Below the pieces are notes generated by a model. That model was not told where the DNA came from. It was given only the letters and a program-made list of their open reading frames with translations, and ran no database searches. From Hyalangium ruber (lineage in GTDB: Bacteria > Myxococcota > Myxococcia > Myxococcales > Myxococcaceae), in the NCBI RefSeq assembly GCF_034259325.1, contig NZ_JAXIVS010000003.1, positions 434,001 through 498,000 on the forward strand: a DNA stretch of 64,000 nucleotides. Direction: 5' to 3'. The position numbers and the translations under genes were made by a program. Within the stretch, counting starts at the first letter, position 1; every line of letters begins with the position of its first letter. This document shows positions 57,038 to 64,000 of the stretch, piece after piece.

Positions 57038-58582
57038 ATGCCGCCGCTCCACCGTGCCTTCCTGGGGCTGTGCCTGGTGCTCGCCGCCGGCTGTCGACCG
57101 GAGCGCGCGCCGGACGGCATCACCGTGCTGCTGGAGGCCCCTCCGGACAGCCTGGATGACCGCTTCGCCCTGGCCGCCATCGGGCAGCGCATCGGCCAGC
57201 TCATCGCTCCGGGCCTCATCGTCTTCGATGACACGGGCGCCCCGGTGCCGGCCCTGGCCGAGTCCTTCCAGGAGCTGTCGCCCACCGTGATGGAGTTCCG
57301 CCTGCGACCGGGACTCACCTTCCATGACGGCACGGCGCTCACCGCCGAGGACGTGAAGGCCACCTATGAGGGGGTGCGCGACCGCGCGCTCCAGAGTCCT
57401 CGGGCGGACCGATACGAGCCCATCGAGAAGGTGGAGGTGGTGAATGATCGCACCCTGCGCTTCCACCTGCGCCGGCCCTACGCCCCGCTGCTGGCGGAGA
57501 TGACGCTGAGCATCCTGCCCTCCGAGCGAGCAGGCCCGGAGGGGGTGGCGCTCCAGGGCTCGCACCCGGTAGGCGCCGGGCCGTTCCGCTTCGAGTCCGC
57601 GCCGGACGACGAGCACCTCACGCTGGTGCCGTTCGCGGGCTATCACGGAGGGGCTCCCGCCATCCCCCGGCTGTACTTCCGGGTGGTGCGCGACGAGACG
57701 ACCCGTGTGCTGGAGCTGCGCAAGGGCCGGGCGGACCTGGTCATCAACGCGGTATCGCCGGCGGTGCTGCCCGCCCTGCGAAAGGAACCCGGGCTGCGCG
57801 TGCTCACACGGCCGGGCACGGGCCATGCCTACCTGGGCTTCAACCTGCGCTCCGGTCCACTGGCGGACGTGCGGGTGCGGCAGGCGGTGTGCCACCTCAT
57901 CGACGTGCGCCCCATCGTGGAGCACAAGTTCCACGGGCTGGCGGTACCGGCCACGGGCCTGCTGCCGACCACCCACTGGGCCTACGCGCCGGGTGGGGAC
58001 TGCGCGCCGGACGCGGCCGAGGCGGCGCGGCTGCTGGACGCGGCGGGCTACCCCGACCTGGACGGTCCCGGCGGGCGGCCTCGGCTGACGCTGAGCCTCA
58101 AGTCGAGCACGGATCGGTTCCGCAAGTCGGTGGCGCTGGTGCTCCAGGAGCAGCTCGCGCGGGGCGGCGTGGCGGTGGAGGTGCGGACCCTGGAGTTCGG
58201 CACCCTCTTCAATGACATCCGCCGGGGCAACTTCGAGATGGTGACGCTCAAGTGGGCCGCGGTGATGGAGCCGGATCTGATGCGCGGCGTGTTCCACTCG
58301 CGCAACGTGCCCACGGAGGAGAACCTCTGGGGCGGGCTGAACCGCGGCGGCCTCCGGGATGCGGCGCTGGACGCGCTGCTGGACCGGGCCAGCCAGGCTT
58401 CCCGCGAGGAGCGCCGAGAGCTCTACGCCCGGGCGCAGGAGCGGGTGGGCATGCTGCTGCCCTCCGCGCCGCTGTGGCACGAGAGCAGCGTGGCGGTGGT
58501 GTCCCGGCGGCTGGAGGGCTTCGAGCCCAGCGCCCATGGCTTCTTCACCCCGCTGGAGCGGGCGCGGATGGTGGCGCCATGA
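57038..58582 (+). CDS. Peptide/oligosaccharide ABC importer, substrate-binding lipoprotein
   Basis: 514 residues, SBP_bac_5 (DppA/OppA) family. Lipoprotein signal ending LVLAAGC. Typical blocks: PALAESFQELSPTVMEFRLRPGLTFHDGTALTAEDVKATYEG, HPVGAGPFRF, YFRVVRDETTRVLELRKGRADL, LGFNLRSGPLADVRVRQAVCHLID, EAARLLDAAGYPDLDG. Captures peptides or similar solutes in the periplasm for the two permeases that follow. The stop overlaps the next start by four bases (ATGA). Confidence 0.94.
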   Translation: MPPLHRAFLGLCLVLAAGCRPERAPDGITVLLEAPPDSLDDRFALAAIGQRIGQLIAPGLIVFDDTGAPVPALAESFQELSPTVMEFRLRPGLTFHDGTALTAEDVKATYEGVRDRALQSPRADRYEPIEKVEVVNDRTLRFHLRRPYAPLLAEMTLSILPSERAGPEGVALQGSHPVGAGPFRFESAPDDEHLTLVPFAGYHGGAPAIPRLYFRVVRDETTRVLELRKGRADLVINAVSPAVLPALRKEPGLRVLTRPGTGHAYLGFNLRSGPLADVRVRQAVCHLIDVRPIVEHKFHGLAVPATGLLPTTHWAYAPGGDCAPDAAEAARLLDAAGYPDLDGPGGRPRLTLSLKSSTDRFRKSVALVLQEQLARGGVAVEVRTLEFGTLFNDIRRGNFEMVTLKWAAVMEPDLMRGVFHSRNVPTEENLWGGLNRGGLRDAALDALLDRASQASREERRELYARAQERVGMLLPSAPLWHESSVAVVSRRLEGFEPSAHGFFTPLERARMVAP

Positions 58583-59490
58583 GGCGTGTCCTCTCCGCGA
58601 GCATCGCCGTGGTGGGCGCGCTGCTGCTGGTCTCCCTGTTCCTCCACCTCGTGCCGGGAGACCCCATCGACGTCATGCTGGGTGAGCAGGCCTCCGAGGT
58701 GGACCGCGAGGCCATGCGCCGCGCCGTGGGCCTGGACCAGCCGTGGTACTCCCAGCTCTGGACGTTCACGAAGGGGTTCGCCACGGGCGAGCTGCGCACC
58801 TCGCTGCCGCCCTTCCAGAAGAAGGTGCTGCCCGCCATCGCCCAGGCGCTGCCGAAGACCCTGCTGCTCACGGTGGCCTCGCTCTTCATCGCGATCGCCA
58901 TCGCGATTCCCCTCGGCGTGGCGGCGGCGGCGCGCAAGGGCACCGCCGTGGACTCGGCGGCCATGGGGGTGGCGGTGGCGGGCGTGGCCCTGCCGCGCTT
59001 CTGGCTGGGGCCGATGCTCATCATCGTCTTCGCGCTGTGGCTCGACTGGCTGCCGGTGTCGGGCGCCGAGTCCTGGCGCCACCTGGTGCTGCCCGCCTTC
59101 ACCCTGGGCACGGCGTTGGCCGCGTTCCTGTCTCGCATGACGCGCGCGGCGGTGCTGGAGACGCTGCGCGAGGACTTCGTCACCGTGGCCCGCGCCAAGG
59201 GGCTGCACCCGCGCGTCGTGCTGTGGAAGCACGCGTTCCGAAACGCGCTGCTGCCCATCCTCACCGTGCTCGGCCTGGAGTTCGGCTCACTGCTGGGCGG
59301 CGCCATCGTCACCGAGAAGGTGTTCGCCTGGCCCGGCATGGGCACCCTGCTGCTCACCTCCATCGAGCGGCGCGACTACAACACCGTGCGCGCCACGGTG
59401 CTCGTCTTCACCCTGTGCTACGTGCTCGTCAACGCGCTCACCGACGTGGCGTATGCGCTGGTGGACCCGCGCGTGCGGAGGCGCTCGTGA
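58579..59490 (+). CDS. ABC importer permease, DppB-like
   Basis: 303 residues from ATG 58579, overlapping the binding-protein stop. Six membrane segments. N-terminal FLHLVPGDPIDVMLGEQAS and the EAA loop FVTVARAKGLHPRVVLWKHAFRNALLPILTVLG are typical of DppB/OppB. EKVFAWPGMGTLLL near the end. It pairs with the DppC-like permease that begins within its last codon. Confidence 0.95.
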   Translation: MRRVLSASIAVVGALLLVSLFLHLVPGDPIDVMLGEQASEVDREAMRRAVGLDQPWYSQLWTFTKGFATGELRTSLPPFQKKVLPAIAQALPKTLLLTVASLFIAIAIAIPLGVAAAARKGTAVDSAAMGVAVAGVALPRFWLGPMLIIVFALWLDWLPVSGAESWRHLVLPAFTLGTALAAFLSRMTRAAVLETLREDFVTVARAKGLHPRVVLWKHAFRNALLPILTVLGLEFGSLLGGAIVTEKVFAWPGMGTLLLTSIERRDYNTVRATVLVFTLCYVLVNALTDVAYALVDPRVRRRS

Positions 59491-60308
59491 GCTCCCTCCC
59501 GCACACGTGGGGCGGCCGCTTCGGGCTGGGCGTGGCCGTGCTGCTGGTGCTTACCGCGCTGCTGGCGCCCGTGCTCAGCCCCTACGCGCCCGAGGCCATC
59601 GATCTCGCCTCGGAGCTGGCGCCTCCCGGCCCGGGGCACCTTCTGGGCGCGGGCGAGAACGGCATCGACGTGCTCACCCATGTCCTCCACGGCGCGCGGG
59701 TGTCGCTCGTGGTGGCCCTGTTCGCCGTGGTGCTGTCGGCGCTCGTCGGGGTGACGCTGGGCGGGCTGGCCGGGTACGCGGGCGGCTGGCTGGACGAAGT
59801 CCTGATGCGCACGGTGGACGTGTTGCTCGCCTTCCCCGGCATCCTCCTGGCCATCTTCATCACCTCGGTGCTGGGCCCGAGTCTGATCAACGTGGTCTTC
59901 GCCCTGTCCTTCACGGGCTGGACGGGCTACGCGCGGCTGGCGCGCGGCCAGGTGCTCACGCTGCGCGAGCGCGACTACGTGCAGGCGGCTCGGGCGCTGG
60001 GCAGCAGCGATGCGCGCATCCTCTTCCGCCACCTGCTGCCCAACGCCGCGGGCCCGCTGCTCATCCAGGTGACGTCCGCCTTCCCCGGCGCCATCCTCGC
60101 CGAGGCCTCCCTGAGCTTCCTGGGGCTGGGGGCGCCTCCGGGCACCGCCTCCTGGGGCGCGCTGGTGGATCAGGGGACGCAGTACCTGCTCGTGGCGCCG
60201 CACGTGGCCCTGTTCCCCGGGCTCGCGCTGGCGCTCACCGTGCTGGGCTTCAACTTCCTGGGCGACGCCGTGCGCGACGCGCTGGACCCCAAGCGCACCG
60301 AGCGCTGA
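59487..60308 (+). CDS. ABC importer permease, DppC-like
   Basis: 273 residues from GTG 59487 (four-base overlap GTGA with the previous gene). Six membrane segments; HLLGAGENGIDVLTHVLHGARVSLVV and the EAA loop YVQAARALGSSDARILFRHLLPNAAGPLLIQ mark DppC/OppC. LSFLGLGAPPGTASWGALVDQG follows. No ATPase genes (dppD, dppF) come next: the following gene is on the other strand, so ATPases must be supplied from elsewhere. Confidence 0.95.
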   Translation: MSSLPHTWGGRFGLGVAVLLVLTALLAPVLSPYAPEAIDLASELAPPGPGHLLGAGENGIDVLTHVLHGARVSLVVALFAVVLSALVGVTLGGLAGYAGGWLDEVLMRTVDVLLAFPGILLAIFITSVLGPSLINVVFALSFTGWTGYARLARGQVLTLRERDYVQAARALGSSDARILFRHLLPNAAGPLLIQVTSAFPGAILAEASLSFLGLGAPPGTASWGALVDQGTQYLLVAPHVALFPGLALALTVLGFNFLGDAVRDALDPKRTER

Positions 60309-60325
60309 GGCGCCATGAACGAAAG

Positions 60326-60357
60326 AAGCCTGGCGACCCCGAGGGGCTGCCAGGCTT
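60326..60357. terminator. Bidirectional terminator between importer and cytochrome genes
   Basis: AAGCCTGGC (60326-60334) pairs with GCCAGGCTT (60349-60357), a perfect 9-bp stem with an inner CCCC/GGGG. On the minus strand it is followed by CTTTC. It serves the converging importer and cytochrome transcripts. Confidence 0.65.
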
Positions 60358-60386
60358 CCGTGGCTCGATTCAGTCGAGCGAAGCGA

Positions 60387-61025
60387 CTACTTCTTCGGGG
60401 CCGGGGTCGGAGCCGGGGGCCCGCCCGCCGGAGCACCGCCCGGAGGACCACCCGCGCCAGCCGCGGGCGGCGTGGGCTCGGGGACCTTGTTCTTGAGCGG
60501 CGGGGTCGACTTCAGGTACGCGAAGACCGACTTCAGGTCCTCATCCGTCATCGCCGCCAGGTTCTGCCACGGCATCGGCGGGAGGATCGGCCGGCCAGCG
60601 CCCATGTGCTTGCCGGTCTTCATCGCCTGGGTGAACTGCTGCTCCGTCCAGGCACCCATGCCGGTGTCCTTGTCGGAGGTGATGTTGGCCGCGTAGCTCA
60701 CGCCCCACGGACCCGCCATGGCGGTGTTCGTCCCCGCGAAGGCGACGATCCACGGCCCCTGGGCGGCCGGCGCGGGCGGCAGCTGCATGCCCTCCGGGTG
60801 GCCCGAGAGCGCCTTCGTCATGTCCGGAGCCGGTCCCTGGGGGCCCATGGCCATCGGCGTGTGGCAGTCATGACAGCCAGCGATGCGAACCAGATACTCG
60901 CCGCGCTGAACCTGCTTGTTGCCCTTGGCGGGCGCCTTGGTGGCCGGCTTGGCCTGCGCCGCGGCGACAACAGGGACACCCACTGCAACCGCAGACACCA
61001 GTAACAGTACACGGCTCGACTTCAT
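60387..61025 (-). CDS. Monoheme cytochrome c, secreted
   Basis: 212 residues. Signal peptide SRVLLLVSAVAVGVPVVAAAQA. One heme site, CHDCH, in YLVRIAGCHDCHTPM; axial Met probably in ILPPMPWQN. The core is flanked by WGVSYAANITSDKDTGMGAWTEQQFTQAMKTGKHMGAGR and MTDEDLKSVFAYLKSTPPLKN, typical of cytochrome c family proteins that accompany dehydrogenases. The tail is Pro/Gly/Ala-rich. Follows the larger cytochrome gene by nine bases, so they form an operon. Confidence 0.92.
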   Translation of the reverse strand: MKSSRVLLLVSAVAVGVPVVAAAQAKPATKAPAKGNKQVQRGEYLVRIAGCHDCHTPMAMGPQGPAPDMTKALSGHPEGMQLPPAPAAQGPWIVAFAGTNTAMAGPWGVSYAANITSDKDTGMGAWTEQQFTQAMKTGKHMGAGRPILPPMPWQNLAAMTDEDLKSVFAYLKSTPPLKNKVPEPTPPAAGAGGPPGGAPAGGPPAPTPAPKK

Positions 61026-61034
61026 TGCCCCTCC

Positions 61035-62129
61035 TCACGGTGTGCTGGAAGAACTGCCGGACAGCACGGGCGCCGTCGTGGGCGTCGGGCTCTCCGCAAT
61101 CCAGCGAGATACCAGGGCAATTGCCTCGGCGTCCAGAATTACGGTGCCCAAAGGTGGCATCTGCAACGCCGCGTAACGCGAGCCCATTCGCTGCATCACC
61201 ACGCTGCGCGCCGGGTGGCCGGGTTCAATACGCAACACCGCGTCCTGCGTTTGCCCCGAGGCGCGCGCCTTGATGGGCTGTCCCATGGACGTGGCGATGC
61301 CGCGCTCGGGCGCCGAGGGCGAGTCTCCCAGGGCGGAGCGCAGCGCGAACTCCAGCATCTTCAGCGAGCCCTCATCATTGTGGCAGTGGCCGCAGTTGCC
61401 GTGCAGGTAGCCCAGCGCCGCGCGCTCGGTGTCACTGGCCGCGGCGATGCGAGGCGGAGACTCCAGCAGCGCCTTCGGGAAACGTTTGAGCAGCTTGTTC
61501 TTCACCAGGTAGTTCAGGTCCACGCCGGGGGCGGGCATCGGCTCGCCATGCACGGCGTTCGGGTCCCGGTCCGGCGAGAGCTGAAGCGCCCCAAAGCCCA
61601 GCACCTCGGTGCGCTGGCCCTGGTGGCAGACCTTGCAGTCATTGACGCTGGGGATGAGGTGCCAGCGCCCCCCGTCCAGCTCGCAGCCCGGCTTGCCCTT
61701 GTCCGAGACGAGCACCGCCTCGGTGCCGTCCTCGCTCCAGGCGTACGTGGCATACATCCATGAGCCATTCGCCTGGCGCTCCAGGTAGCGCGTCTCGATG
61801 CGCCGCCCGTGGAAGGAGAACTCCTTCCAGAACTTCGTGCCCACGGGGAACACCCAGCTGTCCGGGTTGGAGCCGTCGATGGCGGTGCCCGCCGGCAGCG
61901 AGAACCAGCGCCGCTTGATGGAGCCGTCGGACCAGAGCGGGTACTGCGGCGAGTACTCGAGGTTGCGCGCGGCCACCGTGTGCTTGCCGAAGTCGGAGTA
62001 CAGCCCCGTCTCGCTCAGGAGCTGGGGCGGGGAGCGCGGGCGCCCCGTCTTGCGCGCGGAGGCCACGCCCGCCCAGAGCGCCAGGGCGACCGCCACGCCA
62101 CAGGAGAGCCACTTCAGGCGCACACTCAC
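61035..62129 (-). CDS. Secreted protein with two c-type heme sites
   Basis: About 364 residues from a GTG at 62129, chosen because GAGGAGG lies upstream and the product then begins with a signal sequence (SVRLKWLSCGVAVALALWAGVASA); ATG 62153 is also open. Two CxxCH sites: CKVCH (SVNDCKVCHQGQ) and CGHCH (GNCGHCHNDEG). The N-terminal half (LYSDFGKHTVAARNLEYSPQYPLWSDGSIKRRWFSLPAG) is shared by periplasmic proteins predicted to be oxidoreductase-linked cytochromes, without a proven role. Probably passes electrons with the monoheme partner downstream. Confidence 0.82.
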   Translation of the reverse strand: MSVRLKWLSCGVAVALALWAGVASARKTGRPRSPPQLLSETGLYSDFGKHTVAARNLEYSPQYPLWSDGSIKRRWFSLPAGTAIDGSNPDSWVFPVGTKFWKEFSFHGRRIETRYLERQANGSWMYATYAWSEDGTEAVLVSDKGKPGCELDGGRWHLIPSVNDCKVCHQGQRTEVLGFGALQLSPDRDPNAVHGEPMPAPGVDLNYLVKNKLLKRFPKALLESPPRIAAASDTERAALGYLHGNCGHCHNDEGSLKMLEFALRSALGDSPSAPERGIATSMGQPIKARASGQTQDAVLRIEPGHPARSVVMQRMGSRYAALQMPPLGTVILDAEAIALVSRWIAESPTPTTAPVLSGSSSSTP

Positions 62130-62344
62130 GGACTGCCGGACCTCCTCGAGCATATCGAGCACTACGCCAAGAGGTTGTGACGCATTCAAGGTGGGGGACT
62201 CAGACGAAAGCCCGCCTCCTGGCGGAGCTAGTAGACGGCACCCCGGGGCGGCTGGCAACCCGGAGCGAGAAAGCAGGCAGGCGAGCGCCTGGACAGGATT
62301 AACCTCAGGGTCGCGGAAGACCGAGAGATTCTCTGGAGGAAGCG

Positions 62345-62800
62345 ATGCGGGCCGTGGTGCAGCGGGTGCTCGAGGCGTCAGTCACCATCGACGGGGCGAA
62401 GGTGAGCCAGATTGGCCCCGGCCTGCTGGTGCTGTTGGGCGTGGGCAAGGGCGACAGCGAGGCGGATGTGCCGTGGATGGTGGAGAAGCTGGCCACCTTG
62501 CGCATCTTCGAGGACGCGGCGGGCAAGATGAACCTCTCCCTGGAGGACACCCACAAGCAGCTCATCGTGGTGAGCCAGTTCACCCTCTATGGAGATACGC
62601 GCAAGGGCCGGCGCCCCAGCTTCATCGACGCGATGGAGCCGACGGCGGCCAAGGCGCTCTACGAGCGCGTCTGCGAGGGGCTGCGCGGGCGGGGCCTCAC
62701 GGTGGGCACCGGCGTGTTCGCCGCGGACATGAAGGTGGCGCTGATCAACGACGGCCCCGTCACCCTCCTCCTGGAGACCCCGGGCGCGGCCGGCGCCTAG
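62345..62800 (+). CDS. dtd: D-aminoacyl-tRNA deacylase
   Basis: 151 residues. Removes D-amino acids (and glycine from tRNA-Ala) wrongly charged to tRNA. Family motifs: RAVVQRVLEASVTIDG at the start, GLLVLLGVGKGDSEAD, SQFTLYGDTRKGRRPSF, and the cross-subunit Gly-cisPro motif in NDGPVT. GAGGAAGC sits before the ATG. Cytosolic homodimer. Confidence 0.97.
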   Translation: MRAVVQRVLEASVTIDGAKVSQIGPGLLVLLGVGKGDSEADVPWMVEKLATLRIFEDAAGKMNLSLEDTHKQLIVVSQFTLYGDTRKGRRPSFIDAMEPTAAKALYERVCEGLRGRGLTVGTGVFAADMKVALINDGPVTLLLETPGAAGA

Positions 62801-62804
62801 CACC

Positions 62805-63650
62805 TTAGAGGTGCATCTCGACGCCCTTGGTCACCAGCGACACCAGCGCGGTGTGCTCCTGGGCCGCCTCGCGCACGTGGCCGGTGATGACGCCGATCTC
62901 CTGGATCCACCCCGGGGCGCGGGGCCCCAGCCCGGAGAAGACCACCGCCAGCGGGGGCGGCTGGGTCGCCTTGCCCGACCAGTACGCCAGCAGCTCCTCG
63001 CGCTCCGGCAGCGACGTCAGCTTCAGCCGCTCCTGCTCCCGGGTGAGCAGCCGCTCCAGCTTGCGCGGCAGGCTCTGGTTCCATTGGGCCACCATGCCGC
63101 CCGGCCGCCACGCCCAGTCCGCGAAGGCGAAGCGGTCCCGGGGCACGTACTCGCCCCGGCCCTGAGTGGAGAAGATCTGATCCGGAGGAAAGTCCGGGAA
63201 GGGCTCCCACACCCCCGCCACCAGCGAGGCCAGCCCCATGTCTCCCCGCGGCTTGAGCCGGAACGCATCCCGCTCGGCCCGCGCCTCACGCGCGTGCGCG
63301 TAGGGGTAGTCGGGCGACTCCACCATCATCGCCAGGTGCAGCGCCTCGTCCCAGTCCCCGGCGTACCCCGCTCGCTGCCCCGCCACCTCCCAGCCCGCCT
63401 CGCCCTGGCTCCACTGGAGGAAGACGAGCCGGTCCACCAGCTCCGCCCAGGACTCGGGCTCCAGGGTGCTCAACCCGCCGTGGGCCCCCGCGGAGATCAG
63501 CTGCTCGCACAGGAACCGGGACTGCTCATCCGCCAGGATGCCGCTCAGGGCCTCCAGTGCCAGGGCCGCGTTGCCCATGGCGTGGGTGAGCACGGGCAGA
63601 ACCGCCTCCTGGAAGAAGCGGTCACTGACAGGTCGAAGAACGATTTCCAT
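62805..63650 (-). CDS. Conserved-looking protein of unknown function
   Basis: 281 residues from ATG 63650 (MEIVLRPVSDRFF). I do not recognise a family. It looks soluble, with alternating helical stretches (HAMGNAALALEALSGILADEQSRFLCEQL), a WSQGEAGWEVAGQRAGYAGDWDEALHLAMM segment, DFPPDQIFSTQGRGEYVPRDRFAFADWAWRPGGMVAQW, and a C-terminal strand-rich part (PPPLAVVFSGLGPRAPG). No signal peptide or cysteine pattern. It follows the ptsN-like gene by 22 bases on the same strand, so they are probably one operon. Codon use matches the neighbours. Confidence 0.75.
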   Translation of the reverse strand: MEIVLRPVSDRFFQEAVLPVLTHAMGNAALALEALSGILADEQSRFLCEQLISAGAHGGLSTLEPESWAELVDRLVFLQWSQGEAGWEVAGQRAGYAGDWDEALHLAMMVESPDYPYAHAREARAERDAFRLKPRGDMGLASLVAGVWEPFPDFPPDQIFSTQGRGEYVPRDRFAFADWAWRPGGMVAQWNQSLPRKLERLLTREQERLKLTSLPEREELLAYWSGKATQPPPLAVVFSGLGPRAPGWIQEIGVITGHVREAAQEHTALVSLVTKGVEMHL

Positions 63651-63672
63651 GGGCCCCCCAGCCCGGCCCCCT

Positions 63673-64000
63673 TCAGGGCCTCGCGTCTTCCTGCACAATC
63701 AGCGCGTGGATGTCCGCGGCGCTGGGCGCCTCGAGGATGGCGGCCCGGAAGCGTGGGTTCTTGAAGAGCCGGGAGATGCGCGCCAGCGCCTTGAGGTGTA
63801 CCCCCGCGCTGTTCTCGGGCGCCACCAGGGCGAAGAACAGGTGGGTGGGCTTGCCGTCAATGGCCTCGAAGTCCAGGCCCTGCTTCGACACCCCGAAGGT
63901 GGCCAGCAGCTGCGTCATCCCCGGCAGCTTGCCGTGGGGAATGGCCACACCCTCGCCAATGCCCGTGGAGCCGAGCTTCTCGCGCTCCTTGAGCACCTCC
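63673..64000 (-). CDS. ptsN: PTS EIIA (PtsN-like) protein, 5' end beyond the window
   Basis: C-terminal ~109 residues of a fructose/mannitol-type EIIA domain. The active-site phospho-His is in GVAIPHGKLPG; KQGLDFEAIDGKPTHLFFALVAPENSAGVHLKALARISRLFKNPRFR is characteristic of EIIA-Ntr. It accepts phosphate from an EI-Ntr/NPr relay and regulates nitrogen, potassium or other traits rather than sugar uptake. The frame is open through the right edge. Confidence 0.9.
   Translation of the reverse strand, partial: EVLKEREKLGSTGIGEGVAIPHGKLPGMTQLLATFGVSKQGLDFEAIDGKPTHLFFALVAPENSAGVHLKALARISRLFKNPRFRAAILEAPSAADIHALIVQEDARP

Noticed and set aside
56752-57363. N-terminal extension of dacB
   Set aside because: The open frame runs antisense into the peptide-importer gene and would bury the signal peptide; the GTG at 56751 has a Shine-Dalgarno and begins the signal sequence.

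Overview
The window is GC-rich, tightly packed chromosomal DNA from a delta-type Gram-negative bacterium, almost certainly a myxobacterium (Myxococcota, probably suborder Cystobacterineae; this is inference). The support is the very high third-position GC, which leaves long open frames on both strands, the density of histidine kinases, response regulators and kinase-like proteins, the GYF/PATAN(DUF4388)/J-domain mosaic protein, a choice-of-anchor A lipoprotein, and a B. subtilis-type Fe-S PurF. KDO genes show an LPS outer membrane. I see no rRNA, tRNA, CRISPR array, transposase or prophage.

Layout. 1-8.3 kb: end of a methylmalonyl-CoA-mutase-type large subunit, DUF1877 and YciI-like proteins, a TSUP permease, a secreted protein of four cysteine repeats, a GYF-PATAN-J-TPR protein, YhbY and a ceramidase-like protein. 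8.5-15.6 kb: purF, a small secreted protein, an RluA-type pseudouridine synthase, a PAS/GAF histidine kinase, wecB and kdsB. 15.6-21.6 kb: a membrane protein fused to a spermidine-synthase-like domain, an aldo/keto reductase and an MsbA-like ABC exporter. 21.6-26 kb: an unusual structured leader with a mini-ORF and a terminator, then a tiny zinc-ribbon gene, pyrG-kdsA-kdsC and an HTH-receiver regulator. Together with kdsB this covers CTP supply and most of CMP-KDO synthesis. 26-30.3 kb: Hsp20, CPXCG and DUF309 proteins, a MshEN protein, and a response regulator followed by a kinase-like protein with a lost catalytic Asp. 30.4-38.8 kb: a partial complex I operon, nuoEFJKLMN, closed by a clear terminator.

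38.9-64 kb: a catalase-fold-like protein, a double GNAT, then a minus-strand array hslO - phosphoribosyltransferase - selB - histidine kinase - sigma54 regulator. An orphan succinate dehydrogenase cytochrome b, an anchor-A lipoprotein, a 660-base gene-poor gap, a large carboxypeptidase-regulatory-like repeat protein, ssb, a PBP4-type dacB with a C-terminal extension, a peptide importer without ATPases, two cytochrome c genes, dtd, an unrecognised conserved-looking protein and the edge of a ptsN-like gene follow.

The most unusual items are the leader at 21.7 kb, whose mini-ORF Shine-Dalgarno matches the 16S tail over 12 bases and is buried in a 16-bp stem; the 59-residue, six-cysteine repeat protein; the response-regulator/pseudokinase pair; and the linkage of hslO, selB and a two-component system.
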